A stretch of 64,000 bases of DNA from NCBI GenBank assembly GCA_016709335.1, contig JADJNC010000004.1:1-64000 (forward strand), in the 5' to 3' direction. Numbering within the stretch: the first letter of the stretch is position 1; each line of letters begins with the position of its first letter. The translations under genes and the position numbers were made by a program. Shown in pieces: positions 15,276 through 25,225 of this stretch. This DNA comes from Candidatus Propionivibrio dominans (GTDB taxonomy: Bacteria > Pseudomonadota > Gammaproteobacteria > Burkholderiales > Rhodocyclaceae). The notes beneath the pieces were generated by a model. The model was not told the DNA's origin, made no database searches, and saw nothing but the letters and a program-made list of their open reading frames with translations.

Positions 15276-15466
15276 CTCTGACAGTTGTTCCCTGCGGTGT
15301 TTGTCAAGGCCATATATTCCTTGAACCAATAACCTTGGCGTCGGTCACGGACCATTGAAGCTGCTGTTGTGCTGGCCCCATTTGTCGGGTCGGCCTGATG
15401 CGGAAGGAAAGTGACCCAACTGAACTCCGGTTCAGGATGCCGGCCTGACGGCATTCGCGGGGACTT
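15276..15466 (+). ncRNA. ssrS: 6S RNA (ssrS)
   Basis: The non-coding stretch right after zapA begins CTCTGACAGTTGTTCCCTGC and contains CCTTGAACCAATAACC and GGCCTGATGCGGAAGGAAAG. It ends ATTCGCGGGGACTTT. The ends can pair (CCCTGCGGTGT with GCATTCGCGGG), leaving the large central bubble that mimics an open promoter. Position after zapA, size of about 190 bases and these motifs fit betaproteobacterial 6S RNA, which binds the sigma70 holoenzyme in stationary phase. Exact ends are approximate. Confidence 0.8.
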
Positions 15467-15471
15467 TATTC

Positions 15472-15507
15472 AACAGCGCGGAAAGTTGCTTTCCGCGCTG
15501 TTTTTTT
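15472..15507 (+). terminator. Rho-independent terminator after 6S RNA
   Basis: A 14-bp perfect stem (AACAGCGCGGAAAG, loop TTG, CTTTCCGCGCTGTT) runs straight into a series of seven T. It ends the zapA-6S transcript. Confidence 0.93.
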
Positions 15508-15558
15508 GCCCGTTTTTTCGTTTTTTCGAGCGGCAAAGCGTCGCCAAGAGTTTCATTG

Positions 15559-16134
15559 ATGGAAGCATTCCTCGTCTCCACGGGCATCGTGGCCCTGGCG
15601 GAAATCGGCGACAAAACCCAGTTGCTGGCCTTCATACTGGCAGCGAAATTCCGCAAGCCCATTCCCATCGTTCTCGGCATTCTGCTCGCCACGCTGGCCA
15701 ACCACGCTGTCGCCGGCCTGCTCGGCTCGTGGATTACCACGCTGCTCGGTCCGGAGACGCTGCGCTGGGTGCTTGGCGTTTCCTTCATCGCCATGGCGCT
15801 GTGGACACTGATCCCCGACAGGTTCGACGAGAAGGACGCCAGACTGGCCCGATTCGGTGTTTTCGGTACCACCTTGATCGCCTTCTTCCTCGCCGAGATG
15901 GGTGACAAGACACAGGTCGCGACGGTCGCCCTGGCTGCCCAGTATCAGGACGTGCTTCAGGTTGTCGCCGGAACGACATTCGGCATGATGATCGCCAATG
16001 TTCCCGCCGTGCTGCTTGGTGACCGCATTGCCGGTCGCCTGCCGGTGCGCACCGTGCATTTCATCGCTGCCGCGGTCTTCGCCATTCTCGGTGTCGCCAC
16101 CTTGCTGGGCGCCGGCGAGCGTTTCGGCTTCTGA
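15559..16134 (+). CDS. GDT1/TMEM165 (UPF0016) family cation transporter, MneA-like
   Basis: This is an inner-membrane protein of 191 residues with six predicted helices and two copies of the family signature: [20 protein letters not shown] near the N-terminus and [20 protein letters not shown] in the second half. The acidic residues of the two E-x-G-D-K-T motifs line the ion site. Bacterial members mostly export manganese. An ATG at 15559 is preferred to the TTG three bases upstream. No manganese (yybP-ykoY) riboswitch is visible upstream; instead the gene lies just behind the 6S terminator. Confidence 0.88.
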   Translation: MEAFLVSTGIVALAEIGDKTQLLAFILAAKFRKPIPIVLGILLATLANHAVAGLLGSWITTLLGPETLRWVLGVSFIAMALWTLIPDRFDEKDARLARFGVFGTTLIAFFLAEMGDKTQVATVALAAQYQDVLQVVAGTTFGMMIANVPAVLLGDRIAGRLPVRTVHFIAAAVFAILGVATLLGAGERFGF

Positions 16135-16154
16135 CATTCCCTGCTGAGGGGAAC

Positions 16155-17762
16155 TTGTCGCGGCACAGCATGCCCAAAAGTGACTTCCTTGTGCTGGCGA
16201 CAATCCCCATGCTTCATTTCGATAACCGCCTGGTGCGCGAACTGCCCGGCGATGACGACACGCGCAATCATTCGCGTCAGGTGTATGGCGCCCTCTGGTC
16301 GCCGGTCATGCCGACGCCGGTGGCGGCACCGCGATTGCTCGCTCACTCGCGTGAAGTGGCGCAACAGCTCGGCCTTGCCGAGCACGACCTGGCTTCCCCG
16401 CAGTGGGTCGAGGCACTGGCCGGCAATGTCCTGTTGCCAGGGATGACGGCTTATGCCACCTGCTACGGGGGTCACCAGTTCGGCAACTGGGCGCGGCAAC
16501 TGGGCGACGGTCGCGCGATCTTTCTCGGCGAAACCATCAACAGCGCCGGGCAGCGCTTCGAGCTGCAACTCAAGGGTGCCGGTGCGACACCCTATTCACG
16601 CCGCGCCGATGGCCGTGCCGTGCTGCGCTCGTCGGTACGTGAATTCCTGTGCAGCGAGGCCATGCATCATCTGGGCGTTCCGACAACCCGCGCGCTGGCG
16701 CTGGTGACAACCGGCGAAGCGGTGGTACGCGACATGTTCTATGACGGCAATCCGGTAAAGGAACCGGGGGCGGTGGTGTGCCGAGTTGCGCCTTCATTCA
16801 TCCGCTTCGGGCATTTCGAGCTGCCGGCTTCGCGCGGTGATGAGGCGCTGCTGCGCCAGCTTGTCGACTTCACCATCGCGCGCGATTTTCCAGAACTGGC
16901 GTTGCTGTCTGAAGAACGGCTACTGCGCTGGTTTGTCGAGATTTGCCAGAGCACCGCACGCCTCATGGTGCACTGGATGCGGGTAGGCTTTGTGCATGGG
17001 GTGATGAACACCGACAACATGTCGATTCTCGGGCTGACCATCGACTATGGCCCCTACGGCTGGGTCGACGATTTCGACCCTGCGTGGACACCCAACACAA
17101 CCGACGCGGCCGGCCGCCGCTACTGCTTCGGCCGGCAACCCGAGATCGCACGCTGGAATCTCGAACGTCTGGCCGATGCGTTGGCTGTCATCGCGCCGGA
17201 ACCGAGCGCACTGGCACTCGGACTGGAGCGCTACGACGAGATTTATGCGGAGGAGTTCCAGCGATCCTTTGCCGCCAAGTTTGGCTTTGCGGCGTGGCGC
17301 GAGGAAGATGCCGGGCTGGTCGAGGACGTTTTTTCCCTGATGCACCGGGCCGAGGTCGATATGACCTGGTTCTTCCGCAACCTGGCCCTGGTCGACGTTC
17401 AAGCACCGGCGCTTGGCCGTCTGCATGACGCCTTTTATCGCGCTGAACTGTTGACTGAGCATGCGAGCGAATTTTCGGCCTGGCTGGAACGCTGGGCCAG
17501 CCGCGTGCGCTCCGATAACGAGCGCGGAGAATCACGAAAGGCACGCATGAACGCCGTCAATCCGCGCTATGTGCTGCGTAATTACCTGGCCCAGCAGGCG
17601 ATTGATCGGGCTGAACAGGGCGATCCGGGAATGATCCACGATTTGCTCGACGTTTTGCGCGATCCCTACACCGAACAGGCGGGTAGAGAGACCTTCGCCG
17701 CCCGACGTCCCGAGTGGGCGCGGCACAAGGCCGGTTGCTCGATGCTCTCGTGCAGCTCGTAA
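16155..17762 (+). CDS. selO: Protein adenylyltransferase SelO (YdiU/UPF0061)
   Basis: This is a pseudokinase-fold enzyme that transfers AMP from ATP to Ser/Thr/Tyr of target proteins. Family blocks are intact: [20 protein letters not shown], the nucleotide-binding [40 protein letters not shown] (metal and nucleotide contacts), [13 protein letters not shown] and [10 protein letters not shown]. The C-terminus ends [10 protein letters not shown], with Cys where some family members carry selenocysteine. Start: TTG 16155 has GAGGGG five bases upstream; ATG 16170 and ATG 16209 are possible. The length (535) is at the upper end for the family. Confidence 0.9.
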   Translation: MSRHSMPKSDFLVLATIPMLHFDNRLVRELPGDDDTRNHSRQVYGALWSPVMPTPVAAPRLLAHSREVAQQLGLAEHDLASPQWVEALAGNVLLPGMTAYATCYGGHQFGNWARQLGDGRAIFLGETINSAGQRFELQLKGAGATPYSRRADGRAVLRSSVREFLCSEAMHHLGVPTTRALALVTTGEAVVRDMFYDGNPVKEPGAVVCRVAPSFIRFGHFELPASRGDEALLRQLVDFTIARDFPELALLSEERLLRWFVEICQSTARLMVHWMRVGFVHGVMNTDNMSILGLTIDYGPYGWVDDFDPAWTPNTTDAAGRRYCFGRQPEIARWNLERLADALAVIAPEPSALALGLERYDEIYAEEFQRSFAAKFGFAAWREEDAGLVEDVFSLMHRAEVDMTWFFRNLALVDVQAPALGRLHDAFYRAELLTEHASEFSAWLERWASRVRSDNERGESRKARMNAVNPRYVLRNYLAQQAIDRAEQGDPGMIHDLLDVLRDPYTEQAGRETFAARRPEWARHKAGCSMLSCSS

Positions 17763-17827
17763 CAATTCACCAAAAAATTCACATGCAGAAGCGCGTAGAA
17801 TGGGGCTTTCCGCACTAAGGAGTGGCC

Positions 17828-18088
17828 ATGCCCTACACCTCCGATCTGGTTGATGAACTCAATACCCTGATCCGTTTTGATCTGGAAACCGGCCAGCAGG
17901 GAATCAAGGTGCACAAGACGGCCGATACGCAGGTGATTTCAGCAGTTCAGCGCTTGCACGCCAAAGGCTTGATCACTCAGGCTGACGGGGGTTACCTTAC
18001 CCGTCTCGGGCGGGAAGCGGCTGAGCATGCGCAGACGATGCTCGGCATCCTGACAACGGGAATTGCCGCTGGCGTTTCCACACAATAG
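17828..18088 (+). CDS. TIGR02647-family small protein
   Basis: This is an 86-residue protein beginning MPYTSDLVDELNTLIRFDLE, with VHKTADTQVISAVQRLHAKG and a winged-helix-like ending (GLITQADGGYLTRLG). It matches the uncharacterised TIGR02647 family, common in proteobacteria. A clear AAGGAG five bases before ATG 17828 sets the start. The fold suggests a small DNA- or protein-binding winged helix, but the function is not known. Confidence 0.75.
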   Translation: MPYTSDLVDELNTLIRFDLETGQQGIKVHKTADTQVISAVQRLHAKGLITQADGGYLTRLGREAAEHAQTMLGILTTGIAAGVSTQ

Positions 18089-18113
18089 CCCGTGGGCGAG
18101 GCGGGCCAGGCGC

Positions 18114-19874
18114 TCAGGGCAGTCGAGCGAGCGTAGCCATAAATTCCTCGGCGTTCTGGAAGCCGATCACGCGAATACCATCGATTTCTTTTCCTTGCCG
18201 GTCGAAAAAGATGATACCGGGCGGGCCGTAGAGCTTGAAGCGCGTCAGAAGTGCCTTGTCCTCGTCCGAATTGGCGGTGACGTCGGCCTGCAGCACGGTC
18301 CAGTCGGCCAGTTTCTTTTGCACTCTTTCATCAGCAAAGGTAAAACGCTCCATTTCCTTGCACGATACACACCAGTCGGCGTAGAAGTCGAGCATGACCG
18401 GCTGGCCGGAAGCCTTGAGGCGGGAATCGAGTTCGCTGACCGAATGGATGCGTGCAAAAGGCAAGCCCGGTTTTTCACTGGCCTGATGACCGCCGCGCAA
18501 TCCTGAAAGCGGCTGCAGGGGATCCTTTGCACCAGAGAGCGCGCCGATCAGCATTGCCGCACCGGCGATCAGCATGACCATGCCGATGCCCTTCCAGAAA
18601 CGGTTCCACCCCCTGGCATGTGCTGGCAACGGGTCGAGCGCGTGCATGTAGATGGCCGGAACGATCAGCAACAGCGCCCACGCCACCATCTGCACCGCGA
18701 GCGGGATGACCGGCGAGATCATCCATACGGCAGTAGCCAGCAGGATCACGCCGAAAGCCTTCTTGACCGCCTCCATCCACGGCCCGGATTTTGGCAGCAG
18801 CGTTCCCGCCGAGAGACCGACGGCGAGCAGCGGCATGCCCATACCCAGGGCCATGCAGAAGAGCGCCATGCCGCCGAGCAGCGCGTCGCCGGTCTGACCG
18901 ATATAGAGCAGCGATCCGGCCAGCGGAGCAGCGACACAGGGGCCGACGATGATGGCCGACAGCGCACCCATGACGGCTACGCCGGATAGCGAGCCGCCCT
19001 TGATATGCGAGGCTTCTTCCGAGACCTTGCTTTGCAGGAAGGTCGGCAACTGCAATTCGTAGAAACCGAACATCGACAGCGAGAGAACGACAAAGATCAA
19101 TGCGAATCCACCGAGCACCCAGGGATTTTGCAGTGACGTTGCGAGCAGCGTTCCGCTGAAGCCGGCGGCGACGCCAGCCGCCGCATAGGTGATCGCCATG
19201 CCGAGTACGTAAGCCAGTGATAGGGCAAACCCGCGCGCGTGCGATACGCCGTGACCGTCACGACTGGAGCCGACGATGATGCCGGAGAGAATCGGAATCA
19301 TCGGAAAGACACAGGGGGTCAGCGAGAGCAGCAGTCCGAAGCCGAAGAAACTCAGAATAACCAGCCACAACTCGGCACTTTTCAGCAATTGCGCGATGCG
19401 GCCGGATTCGTCAGCGGTGGGTACAGCCGCAGGTACGGTGCCGGGGTCAGGCAACTCAAGGCTGAGCCTTTGCTTTTGTGGCGGATAACAGATACCCGCA
19501 TCGGCACAGCCCTGCGAAGTGATGATCAGAGTCAGCGGTAGCGGGCCTGAGCTGTTGCGTTCGACCGGCAGGCGAATCACGACTTCCTTGTAATAGACCT
19601 CGACCTTGCCGAAGGTCTCATCCATCTTCTCCTTGCCCTTGGGCAGGATGGGAGTTCCGAGTTGCACGGACGGCGGCTCGGCGGCAAAGCGGAATTTGTC
19701 GCGATACAGGTAATAGCCTTTGGCAATCTCGAAGCGTACCTCGATCGTCTGCCCATCCAGGGCACGTGCCGTCGGCTTGAAGGCGAGCGAAGGATTCAGG
19801 TAATCCTCGGCGTACGCGAAAGTGCAAAGCAGCAGCAGGGGGAAAAGCAAACAACAGAATAGTCGACGCATCAT
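18114..19874 (-). CDS. dsbD: Thiol:disulfide interchange protein DsbD
   Basis: This 586-residue inner-membrane electron carrier moves reducing power from cytoplasmic thioredoxin to the periplasm for DsbC, cytochrome c maturation and related steps. All three redox domains are visible. After a signal peptide, the N-terminal alpha domain has its Cys pair in CADAGICYPP. The eight-helix beta domain has Cys in SLTPCVFPMIPI and GPCVAAPLAGSL. The C-terminal thioredoxin-like gamma domain has ADWCVSCKEME. The start overlaps the cutA stop by four bases (ATGA), so cutA-dsbD form the familiar operon. Confidence 0.95.
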   Translation of the reverse strand: MMRRLFCCLLFPLLLLCTFAYAEDYLNPSLAFKPTARALDGQTIEVRFEIAKGYYLYRDKFRFAAEPPSVQLGTPILPKGKEKMDETFGKVEVYYKEVVIRLPVERNSSGPLPLTLIITSQGCADAGICYPPQKQRLSLELPDPGTVPAAVPTADESGRIAQLLKSAELWLVILSFFGFGLLLSLTPCVFPMIPILSGIIVGSSRDGHGVSHARGFALSLAYVLGMAITYAAAGVAAGFSGTLLATSLQNPWVLGGFALIFVVLSLSMFGFYELQLPTFLQSKVSEEASHIKGGSLSGVAVMGALSAIIVGPCVAAPLAGSLLYIGQTGDALLGGMALFCMALGMGMPLLAVGLSAGTLLPKSGPWMEAVKKAFGVILLATAVWMISPVIPLAVQMVAWALLLIVPAIYMHALDPLPAHARGWNRFWKGIGMVMLIAGAAMLIGALSGAKDPLQPLSGLRGGHQASEKPGLPFARIHSVSELDSRLKASGQPVMLDFYADWCVSCKEMERFTFADERVQKKLADWTVLQADVTANSDEDKALLTRFKLYGPPGIIFFDRQGKEIDGIRVIGFQNAEEFMATLARLP

Positions 19875-20218
19875 GGCGAAGGCCCATGCTCAGCAAGCGT
19901 CTCGGTCCGCGTTTCTGTTATTACCCAGGCCAGGTATTCAGGCAGACCGAGCAGTACAGGCAGCGCAATGATCTCAGGCGTTTCGTAAGGATGCCGGACG
20001 CGAATCGCGTTCTCCAGCGCCGCATAGCACGCCTCGCTGGTCTTGATGAGCAGCGGAACTTCATCGGCCTGTTCGACGGCGCCCTGCCAGCGATAGACCG
20101 AGCGGCAGGGCTGAAGGATATTGACGCAGGCGGCGAGCCGGTCTTCGACGAGCACGGCAGCGAGTGCTTCGGCAGTCGCTCGATCCGGCAGATTGGTCAG
20201 CACTAACAGCATGTTCAT
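19871..20218 (-). CDS. cutA: Divalent-cation tolerance protein CutA
   Basis: This is a small cytoplasmic trimeric protein of the CutA1 family. The landmarks are VLTNLPDRATAEALAAVLVE, LAACVNILQPCRSVYRWQG, EVPLLIKTSEACYAALENAI and RHPYETPEIIALPVLLG. I place the start at ATG 20218 (MNMLLVLTNLPD), giving 115 residues, the normal size; an upstream in-frame start would add an unrelated stretch. The family was named for copper tolerance, but its molecular role is unclear. It sits directly before dsbD, an arrangement seen in many proteobacteria. Confidence 0.9.
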   Translation of the reverse strand: MNMLLVLTNLPDRATAEALAAVLVEDRLAACVNILQPCRSVYRWQGAVEQADEVPLLIKTSEACYAALENAIRVRHPYETPEIIALPVLLGLPEYLAWVITETRTETLAEHGPSP

Positions 20219-20425
20219 GCCGTGGATTTTACCCTGCCCCTGCATCGGGAACGCATCCAACAAGGGATACGGTCAAAGAATGAAGCCGGGAAAAGCAGTT
20301 GAACCCCAAGCGATTCAAGGGAAATCAACTCACTACATCCGCGCCATTACTTGCGACACCCTGGCGTTCTTGCGGTTTTGCAGCGAAGGTCAGGATTGTT
20401 TCCTCCCAGCCCGAAACCCGTATCG

Positions 20426-22027
20426 CTAGCCGTCGACAGCAATCGACCAGCGCTCGTAGTCGCCGCCGCGCTCGATCAGGCCTAGCAGTCGAAGTCCAAG
20501 AAGGGATTGTTCCCGCCCCTCATAGAAACGGATCGACAGGGCGCGTGCCTGGAGACCGACTGGCAAGCACACGCTACTGTCGCCATTTTCCTGAGACAGA
20601 AGGCATGCCGGATGACGGGAAATTTTGCCCGCGGGTTTCTCTCGCAACTCGGCAAGCAATGGCGCAGGCGCACCGGGAAGCAGGCTGGCGGTTATGCACA
20701 GGCTACCGTCACAACGCATATGCAGGCTGCTTACCAATGCCAGGGAACAATTCACGTTCTGCGACAACTGAATGGCCAGCAGACTTCTGAGTACCAGGCG
20801 AACACTGCCACTACCGGCAGGGCGTGTGAGCTGCAGTTCGCCCGGTTTTAGCCGCATGAGCTGCCACTGCTCGGCCAGCTTCTCAGTGTTTTCCCAGGTA
20901 TCGCGTGCGACATGGCCGAACAGGGCGATCTGCTCGTGGCTGAGCCGACTGGCAAAAGACGAACTGGGTGCAACTGATTCTTTCAGCCGCGTCCCGCCCA
21001 GAAATCGATAAATTGTCTCCAGCCCGGCAACCAGGGCAATCGATGAGCCTTCCCCCGGAAGATCCGCAGTGGTTTTTTTCGGATTCTTCAGATTTTCGGA
21101 AAGCGTGTTCAGCAGTTCCACGCACGCCTCGCTCGAAAGCCCGCTACCCAGCTTGAGACTTTCCGGTGATTCGCCCGCAGCCAGCAACTCGACTCGCTCG
21201 CGCATCTTGCGCAACACGCCCTTGACAGAAAGCCAGCGCCCGACTCTGGCCCCGCCCAGCTTGTCATGCAGCGGCTGATCCTGCGACAGATCCAGTGCAA
21301 GGCAGCGGGACTTTGGGCTCTCTTCCGGCCCGCTGAGTACCGCAGCCTGTTCTCGCCAGCGGGCGAACCAGCGGTTGACTGCGGCAAACTGGGCACGCGA
21401 GAGCGTAAAAGGACGCGCCAGATGCAGCAGCAGCACCATGCAGTATTGACCGCTAAGCGTCGATTCGCTGGTTTCACCCAGCAGGCGGTCTTCAACCGGC
21501 TCGCGCGCCACACCAAGCTGTTCGGCTGAGGCCAATACGGCATGCAGGTTGCGCCAGAAATCCCCGGCCAGCTCGGTACCGGCAAGGTAGCAGTTCATCT
21601 GCTCCATGCGCAGACAGGACAGCACGCGGTGAGCCACCCTGGCGCTGTAAGGTGCAATAGAGGGGTCACCCTCCAGGCAGGCGCTCAGACAATGCAGGTA
21701 GGCCACCGCACAGGCGCGCCAGAGCTGAAGCGCCGCGTCGAGCACCGCCTGATCGGCAGGCAGCAGCGGCAAGGGCTTGTTTTCGAAGCGCCGCTGGCAT
21801 TCGCCGCTAACGGCAAAGAAGGTCTTGCGCAACACCTCCAGGGTTTTGAAGCGATCGCGTGGCGCCGTGTCATAGCAGTTGAAAGCCTGAATCTGTGTCA
21901 CCAACTCGGCCAGCATGGCCGGAGCGTTGGCTTGCGGTTGCCCGGCCAGCCAAACCGCTGCGCTGTCGGAATCGAAGAATGCCGACTTGTTTTCCGCTTG
22001 TATTGACGGCAAAGAGAACCAAGTCAT
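20426..22027 (-). CDS. Large conserved-type hypothetical protein
   Basis: This 533-residue soluble protein is one I cannot assign. The N-terminal 300 residues are helical and Leu/Ala-rich with scattered Cys (HCLSACLEGD, MEQMNCYLAGTELAGDFWRN). The middle contains an LSEQ-type helix run and a Ser-rich break (KESVAPSSSFASRLS). The C-terminal 130 residues look beta-rich (LKPGELQLTRPAGSGSVRLV, then YEGREQSLLGLRLLGLIERG), which could be a PilZ-like barrel, though I see no clear RxxxR-type c-di-GMP motif. It has no signal peptide or membrane segment. It is transcribed alone, away from the epimerase operon, behind a hairpin. Confidence 0.6.
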   Translation of the reverse strand: MTWFSLPSIQAENKSAFFDSDSAAVWLAGQPQANAPAMLAELVTQIQAFNCYDTAPRDRFKTLEVLRKTFFAVSGECQRRFENKPLPLLPADQAVLDAALQLWRACAVAYLHCLSACLEGDPSIAPYSARVAHRVLSCLRMEQMNCYLAGTELAGDFWRNLHAVLASAEQLGVAREPVEDRLLGETSESTLSGQYCMVLLLHLARPFTLSRAQFAAVNRWFARWREQAAVLSGPEESPKSRCLALDLSQDQPLHDKLGGARVGRWLSVKGVLRKMRERVELLAAGESPESLKLGSGLSSEACVELLNTLSENLKNPKKTTADLPGEGSSIALVAGLETIYRFLGGTRLKESVAPSSSFASRLSHEQIALFGHVARDTWENTEKLAEQWQLMRLKPGELQLTRPAGSGSVRLVLRSLLAIQLSQNVNCSLALVSSLHMRCDGSLCITASLLPGAPAPLLAELREKPAGKISRHPACLLSQENGDSSVCLPVGLQARALSIRFYEGREQSLLGLRLLGLIERGGDYERWSIAVDG

Positions 22028-22047
22028 CGACGCCCCCTTAAAGGTTG

Positions 22048-22070
22048 AAGCCGCCCGAATCGGGCGGCTT
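22048..22070 (-). terminator. Strong hairpin between two minus-strand genes
   Basis: AAGCCGCCCG, loop AAT, CGGGCGGCTT form a 10-bp perfect GC-rich stem, but with no long T-run on either side. It lies 80 bases after the epimerase gene and 21 bases before the next minus-strand gene. It probably ends the lgt / malonyl-CoA decarboxylase / epimerase transcript. Confidence 0.6.
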
Positions 22071-22150
22071 TCCTCACGTCCATTGCATACTACCGCCCTA
22101 GCGGCGGCTTTGTTCAGGCCTGATGGTACGACTTGATTTACCGCAGGTAA

Positions 22151-22560
22151 TCACTTTCTGGGATCTTCGCACAGTTCAAGCAATATGCCATGCGTGGATT
22201 TTGGATGCAGGAATGCAATATCCAGACCTTCTGCACCCTTGCGCGGGGACTTGTCGATCAATTGCACGCCATTCCCTGCCAGTTCAGTCAGCCTGTCTTG
22301 AAGCCCGTCAACGGCGAAGGCCAGATGCTGAATTCCTTCGCCTTTCTTCTCGATGAATTTTCCGATAGGGCCATCCGGATCGGTTGACTCCAGCAATTCA
22401 ATCTTGGATTGTCCGATTTTGAAAAAAGCGGTCCTGACTTTTGTTCCTTGACTTCTTCAATGGAATAACACTTCAGACCAAGCTGTTTTTCCCAGAACGG
22501 GATCGCTTCGTCCAGACTTTTGACGGCTATGCCAATGTGTTCAATATGCGACAAGTTCAT
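22151..22560 (-). pseudogene. mce: Methylmalonyl-CoA epimerase, one-base frameshift
   Basis: This is a glyoxalase-fold (VOC) enzyme that interconverts R- and S-methylmalonyl-CoA. The first part reads SHIEHIGIAVKSLDEAIPFW with the metal-binding His, then YSIEEVKEQK. The frame then breaks and resumes as LLESTDPDGPIGKFIEKKGE, GIQHLAFAVDGLQDRL and STHGILLELCEDPRK. Adding one base to the TTTT run at 22439-22442 (restoring QKVRTAFFKIGQ) makes a normal protein of about 136 residues. The start ATG at 22560 has AAAGGAAA upstream. It follows the malonyl-CoA decarboxylase gene on the same strand. A sequencing error in the run is likely, as all motifs are intact. Confidence 0.85.
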
Positions 22561-22667
22561 TGTGTTTTCCTTTAAATGAGGGTGGGACAAGGGAGAATTA
22601 TCCAATAAAAACCTGTTCTTGAGTGTCAGCATCACTTTTATGGACAAGACCCGAATAACTCCTGAAT

Positions 22668-24056
22668 CTAAGATAAATGCCCCGCCCGCCTTACGGCGCC
22701 CGAGGTTGCGACTACGCCTTCGCGCGAAAAAGCTTCCAGATTGGATTCAATGGCGTCCGGGTCGTAGAGGTAATTGACCATCAATCCGTAGGATTGTTGC
22801 AATCCATTTGCCGAATTGTCGGCCAGGGTGTTGATGCGCTCGATGCGTGCACCGTTGCCGAGATGGAATCGGGCCACTGGATCATAGGGGCGGTCGCCGG
22901 CCTTGGCACACAGGAGATAGTAGGCGACCAGCCGGGTTAATCCGGGTTGCAAGGCACGCGCCAGACGGATATCGGTGACCCAGGCAGCATCGGAGAGCAA
23001 GTTTCGAATACCCTCCGCACTAGTGAGGGCAGCCCCCTTTGACCCGGCATGACGGGCTACACGCCTGACCATGTCCGCGCTGAAAGCCCTTGGCCAGACC
23101 TCGGGATTCTTCTCCGCCCAGCGCCGCAAAGTCGGAAGCGGTGAAAGCGTGGCAAAAGTTATTAGCCGTGGAAAGTCTCGCTTCAAATCATCAACCACGC
23201 GCTTGATCAGGAAGTTGCCGAAGGACACACCACGCAAACCGACCTGCGTGTTCGAGATCGAATAGAAGATGGCTGTCTTGGCGCGCTGTGCATCGAATAC
23301 CGGCGCGTGTTCATCGAGCAAGGCCTGCACGTTGTCGGCCAGGTCATCAACCAGAGCAACCTCGATGAATATCAGCGGCTCCAACGGCATGCGCGGATGG
23401 AAAAAGGCGTAGCAGCGGCGATCGGAATCGAGACGGTTCTTCAGGTCACCCCACGAGCGAATCTCATGCACGGCCTCGTATTCGAACAATTTTTCCAGCA
23501 ACAGCGCCGGCGAGTTCCAGGAAATACGCTGCAACTCAAGGAAGCCGACATCAAACCAGGCTCCGAGCCGGGTTTCGATTTCGCGGTCAAAGGCGCGCAA
23601 TGCGGGATCCTTGTTCAGATAACGCAGCAGATCGGCACGCATGGCGAGGAGAAAATGCATCCCATGCGGCAGTGCGTTGAACTGGGTCAGGATGCGCAGA
23701 CGGGCCGAGCGCATGGCAACGCGCAGTTCAGACTCTGCCGCCCATTGCGCATCGGTGCCAATCACTTCCTGATAACGGGCGTGCGCTTTCGCTACCGCTT
23801 TTGGATCCGGGCCGAATTCAGTAGCGATGACACGCAGGAATGCGCTTCGAGCGCTATCATCAAGCCCGAGATAGGTGTCGGCAAGACGCGCCGCGCGCTG
23901 CCGGGCTGACACTTCGCTACCGAGACCGGCAGCGCAATCCTTGAGCTGTTCACGTATCTGGGTCAAATCTCTTTCTCTGAGATTACCGACAACGGGTTGC
24001 TCACGGAGAAGCGTGCGAACCTTTTTTATTCCTCGTGCAACAATTCCAACGGGCAT
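22668..24056 (-). CDS. Malonyl-CoA decarboxylase
   Basis: This 462-residue enzyme decarboxylates malonyl-CoA to acetyl-CoA. It has the helical N-terminal domain of the family (ADTYLGLDDSARSAFLRVIA) and the catalytic GNAT-fold C-terminal domain. There the conserved blocks are CYAFFHPRMPLEPLIFIEVA, FYSISNTQVGLRGVSFGNFL, FATLSPLPTLRRW and VARFHLGNGARIERIN; the His in FHPRMP and HLGNGA region residues are family active-site features. It sits 30 bases after lgt and is followed by the epimerase gene, suggesting a short acyl-CoA operon handling malonyl- and methylmalonyl-CoA. Confidence 0.92.
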   Translation of the reverse strand: MPVGIVARGIKKVRTLLREQPVVGNLRERDLTQIREQLKDCAAGLGSEVSARQRAARLADTYLGLDDSARSAFLRVIATEFGPDPKAVAKAHARYQEVIGTDAQWAAESELRVAMRSARLRILTQFNALPHGMHFLLAMRADLLRYLNKDPALRAFDREIETRLGAWFDVGFLELQRISWNSPALLLEKLFEYEAVHEIRSWGDLKNRLDSDRRCYAFFHPRMPLEPLIFIEVALVDDLADNVQALLDEHAPVFDAQRAKTAIFYSISNTQVGLRGVSFGNFLIKRVVDDLKRDFPRLITFATLSPLPTLRRWAEKNPEVWPRAFSADMVRRVARHAGSKGAALTSAEGIRNLLSDAAWVTDIRLARALQPGLTRLVAYYLLCAKAGDRPYDPVARFHLGNGARIERINTLADNSANGLQQSYGLMVNYLYDPDAIESNLEAFSREGVVATSGAVRRAGHLS

Positions 24057-24085
24057 TTAACTTGTCTCCGAATTGCATTGCATTT

Positions 24086-24892
24086 TCAATCCCTTCTGTT
24101 TCCTCGTCGGGATGACCAGACGAGCATGGCAATGCCGATCAGGATCATCGGCAAAGACAGCCACTGCCCCATGCTGATGACATCCGAGAGTCCGAAAATA
24201 CCATCATCAGGTGTGCGGAAAAACTCGGCAATAAAGCGCAAGCTGCCGTAGCCGACGAGGAACATTCCGGAAACGGCGCCACGCGCTCGCGCAGCACGAG
24301 AAAAGAACCACAGAATGATGAACAACAACACGCCTTCGAGTCCCGCCTGATAAAGCTGCGAGGGGTGGCGCGGCAGATTGTCAACCTGCGGGAAAACCAT
24401 CGCCCACGGCAGTGCCGGGTCAGCGACGCGTCCCCATAACTCGCCGTTGATGAAGTTGCCGATACGTCCGCTGGCCAGACCGAGGGGCACCAGCGGTGCG
24501 ATGAAGTCGGTAATGTCGAGCCAGGTACGCCGGGTCTTGCGCGCATACAGCCCCATCGCCACCAGCACACCGAGAAAGCCGCCATGAAAGGACATGCCCC
24601 CCTTCCATACCGCCAGGATTTCAAATGGATGGGCCAGGTAGTAACCCGGCTCGTAAAACAGCACCTGCCCCAGGCGGCCGCCGAGAATGACTCCGAGCAC
24701 GCCGTAGAACAGCAGGTCGTCGAGTTGCTGCACGGTCCAGCCGGCTTGCGACAATTGAGGGTGTGTCTGGATACGATGCTTGCCTAGCCACCAGAACTGG
24801 AAAAAAGCCAGCAGATACATCAGGCCATACCAGCGCACAGCAAGCGGGCCAAGCGAGAAGGCGATTGGGTCAAATTGCGGATGAATCAACAT
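24086..24892 (-). CDS. lgt: Prolipoprotein diacylglyceryl transferase Lgt
   Basis: This 268-residue inner-membrane enzyme transfers diacylglycerol to the lipobox Cys of prolipoproteins. Landmarks are [54 protein letters not shown] and the Lgt signature [15 protein letters not shown]. The late segment [19 protein letters not shown] is also typical. Seven membrane helices are expected. It is essential in most Gram-negative bacteria. It heads the minus-strand group with malonyl-CoA decarboxylase. Confidence 0.95.
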   Translation of the reverse strand: MLIHPQFDPIAFSLGPLAVRWYGLMYLLAFFQFWWLGKHRIQTHPQLSQAGWTVQQLDDLLFYGVLGVILGGRLGQVLFYEPGYYLAHPFEILAVWKGGMSFHGGFLGVLVAMGLYARKTRRTWLDITDFIAPLVPLGLASGRIGNFINGELWGRVADPALPWAMVFPQVDNLPRHPSQLYQAGLEGVLLFIILWFFSRAARARGAVSGMFLVGYGSLRFIAEFFRTPDDGIFGLSDVISMGQWLSLPMILIGIAMLVWSSRRGNRRD

Positions 24893-25225
24893 TGCGTACT
24901 CGAAAATTAAGCGTCATTCCGGCGCAGGCCTTTTATTAAGGGAAAAGGATCAATTAGGCTTATTTGCTATACGGCTTTCGTGATTGCAGTACGCCAATCG
25001 GCGATGATTTCAGGCATGTAACAGCTGACTGTCCTGGCTCAGTGCCTGGCTAAATCACTACGCCAGCCCGACACTAACTTGACCACAATGGCCAGAATCG
25101 TTGCGATCAATCTTCGGCATATCTTGCACGATGGTTGCAGACTTGACGGCGAAAACTTGGGACGGCAGGCAACTATACCCCACTGAACGTAAGCCTTGCA
25201 TCGTATCGCTGTAGCACAGACCGGG
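24893..25225. other. Intergenic region without a recognisable gene
   Basis: No convincing coding sequence, RNA gene or terminator is seen. At 24912-24926 the bases CGTCATTCCGGCGCA match one half of the palindromic repeat found at 58097-58174, suggesting a solitary or decayed copy of that repeat. The stretch must hold the lgt promoter on the minus strand. Confidence 0.5.

Noticed and set aside
15370..15558. Possible manganese (yybP-ykoY) riboswitch before the GDT1-type transporter
   Set aside because: The conserved core of that riboswitch is not present; the sequence is explained by the 6S RNA 3' end and its terminator.
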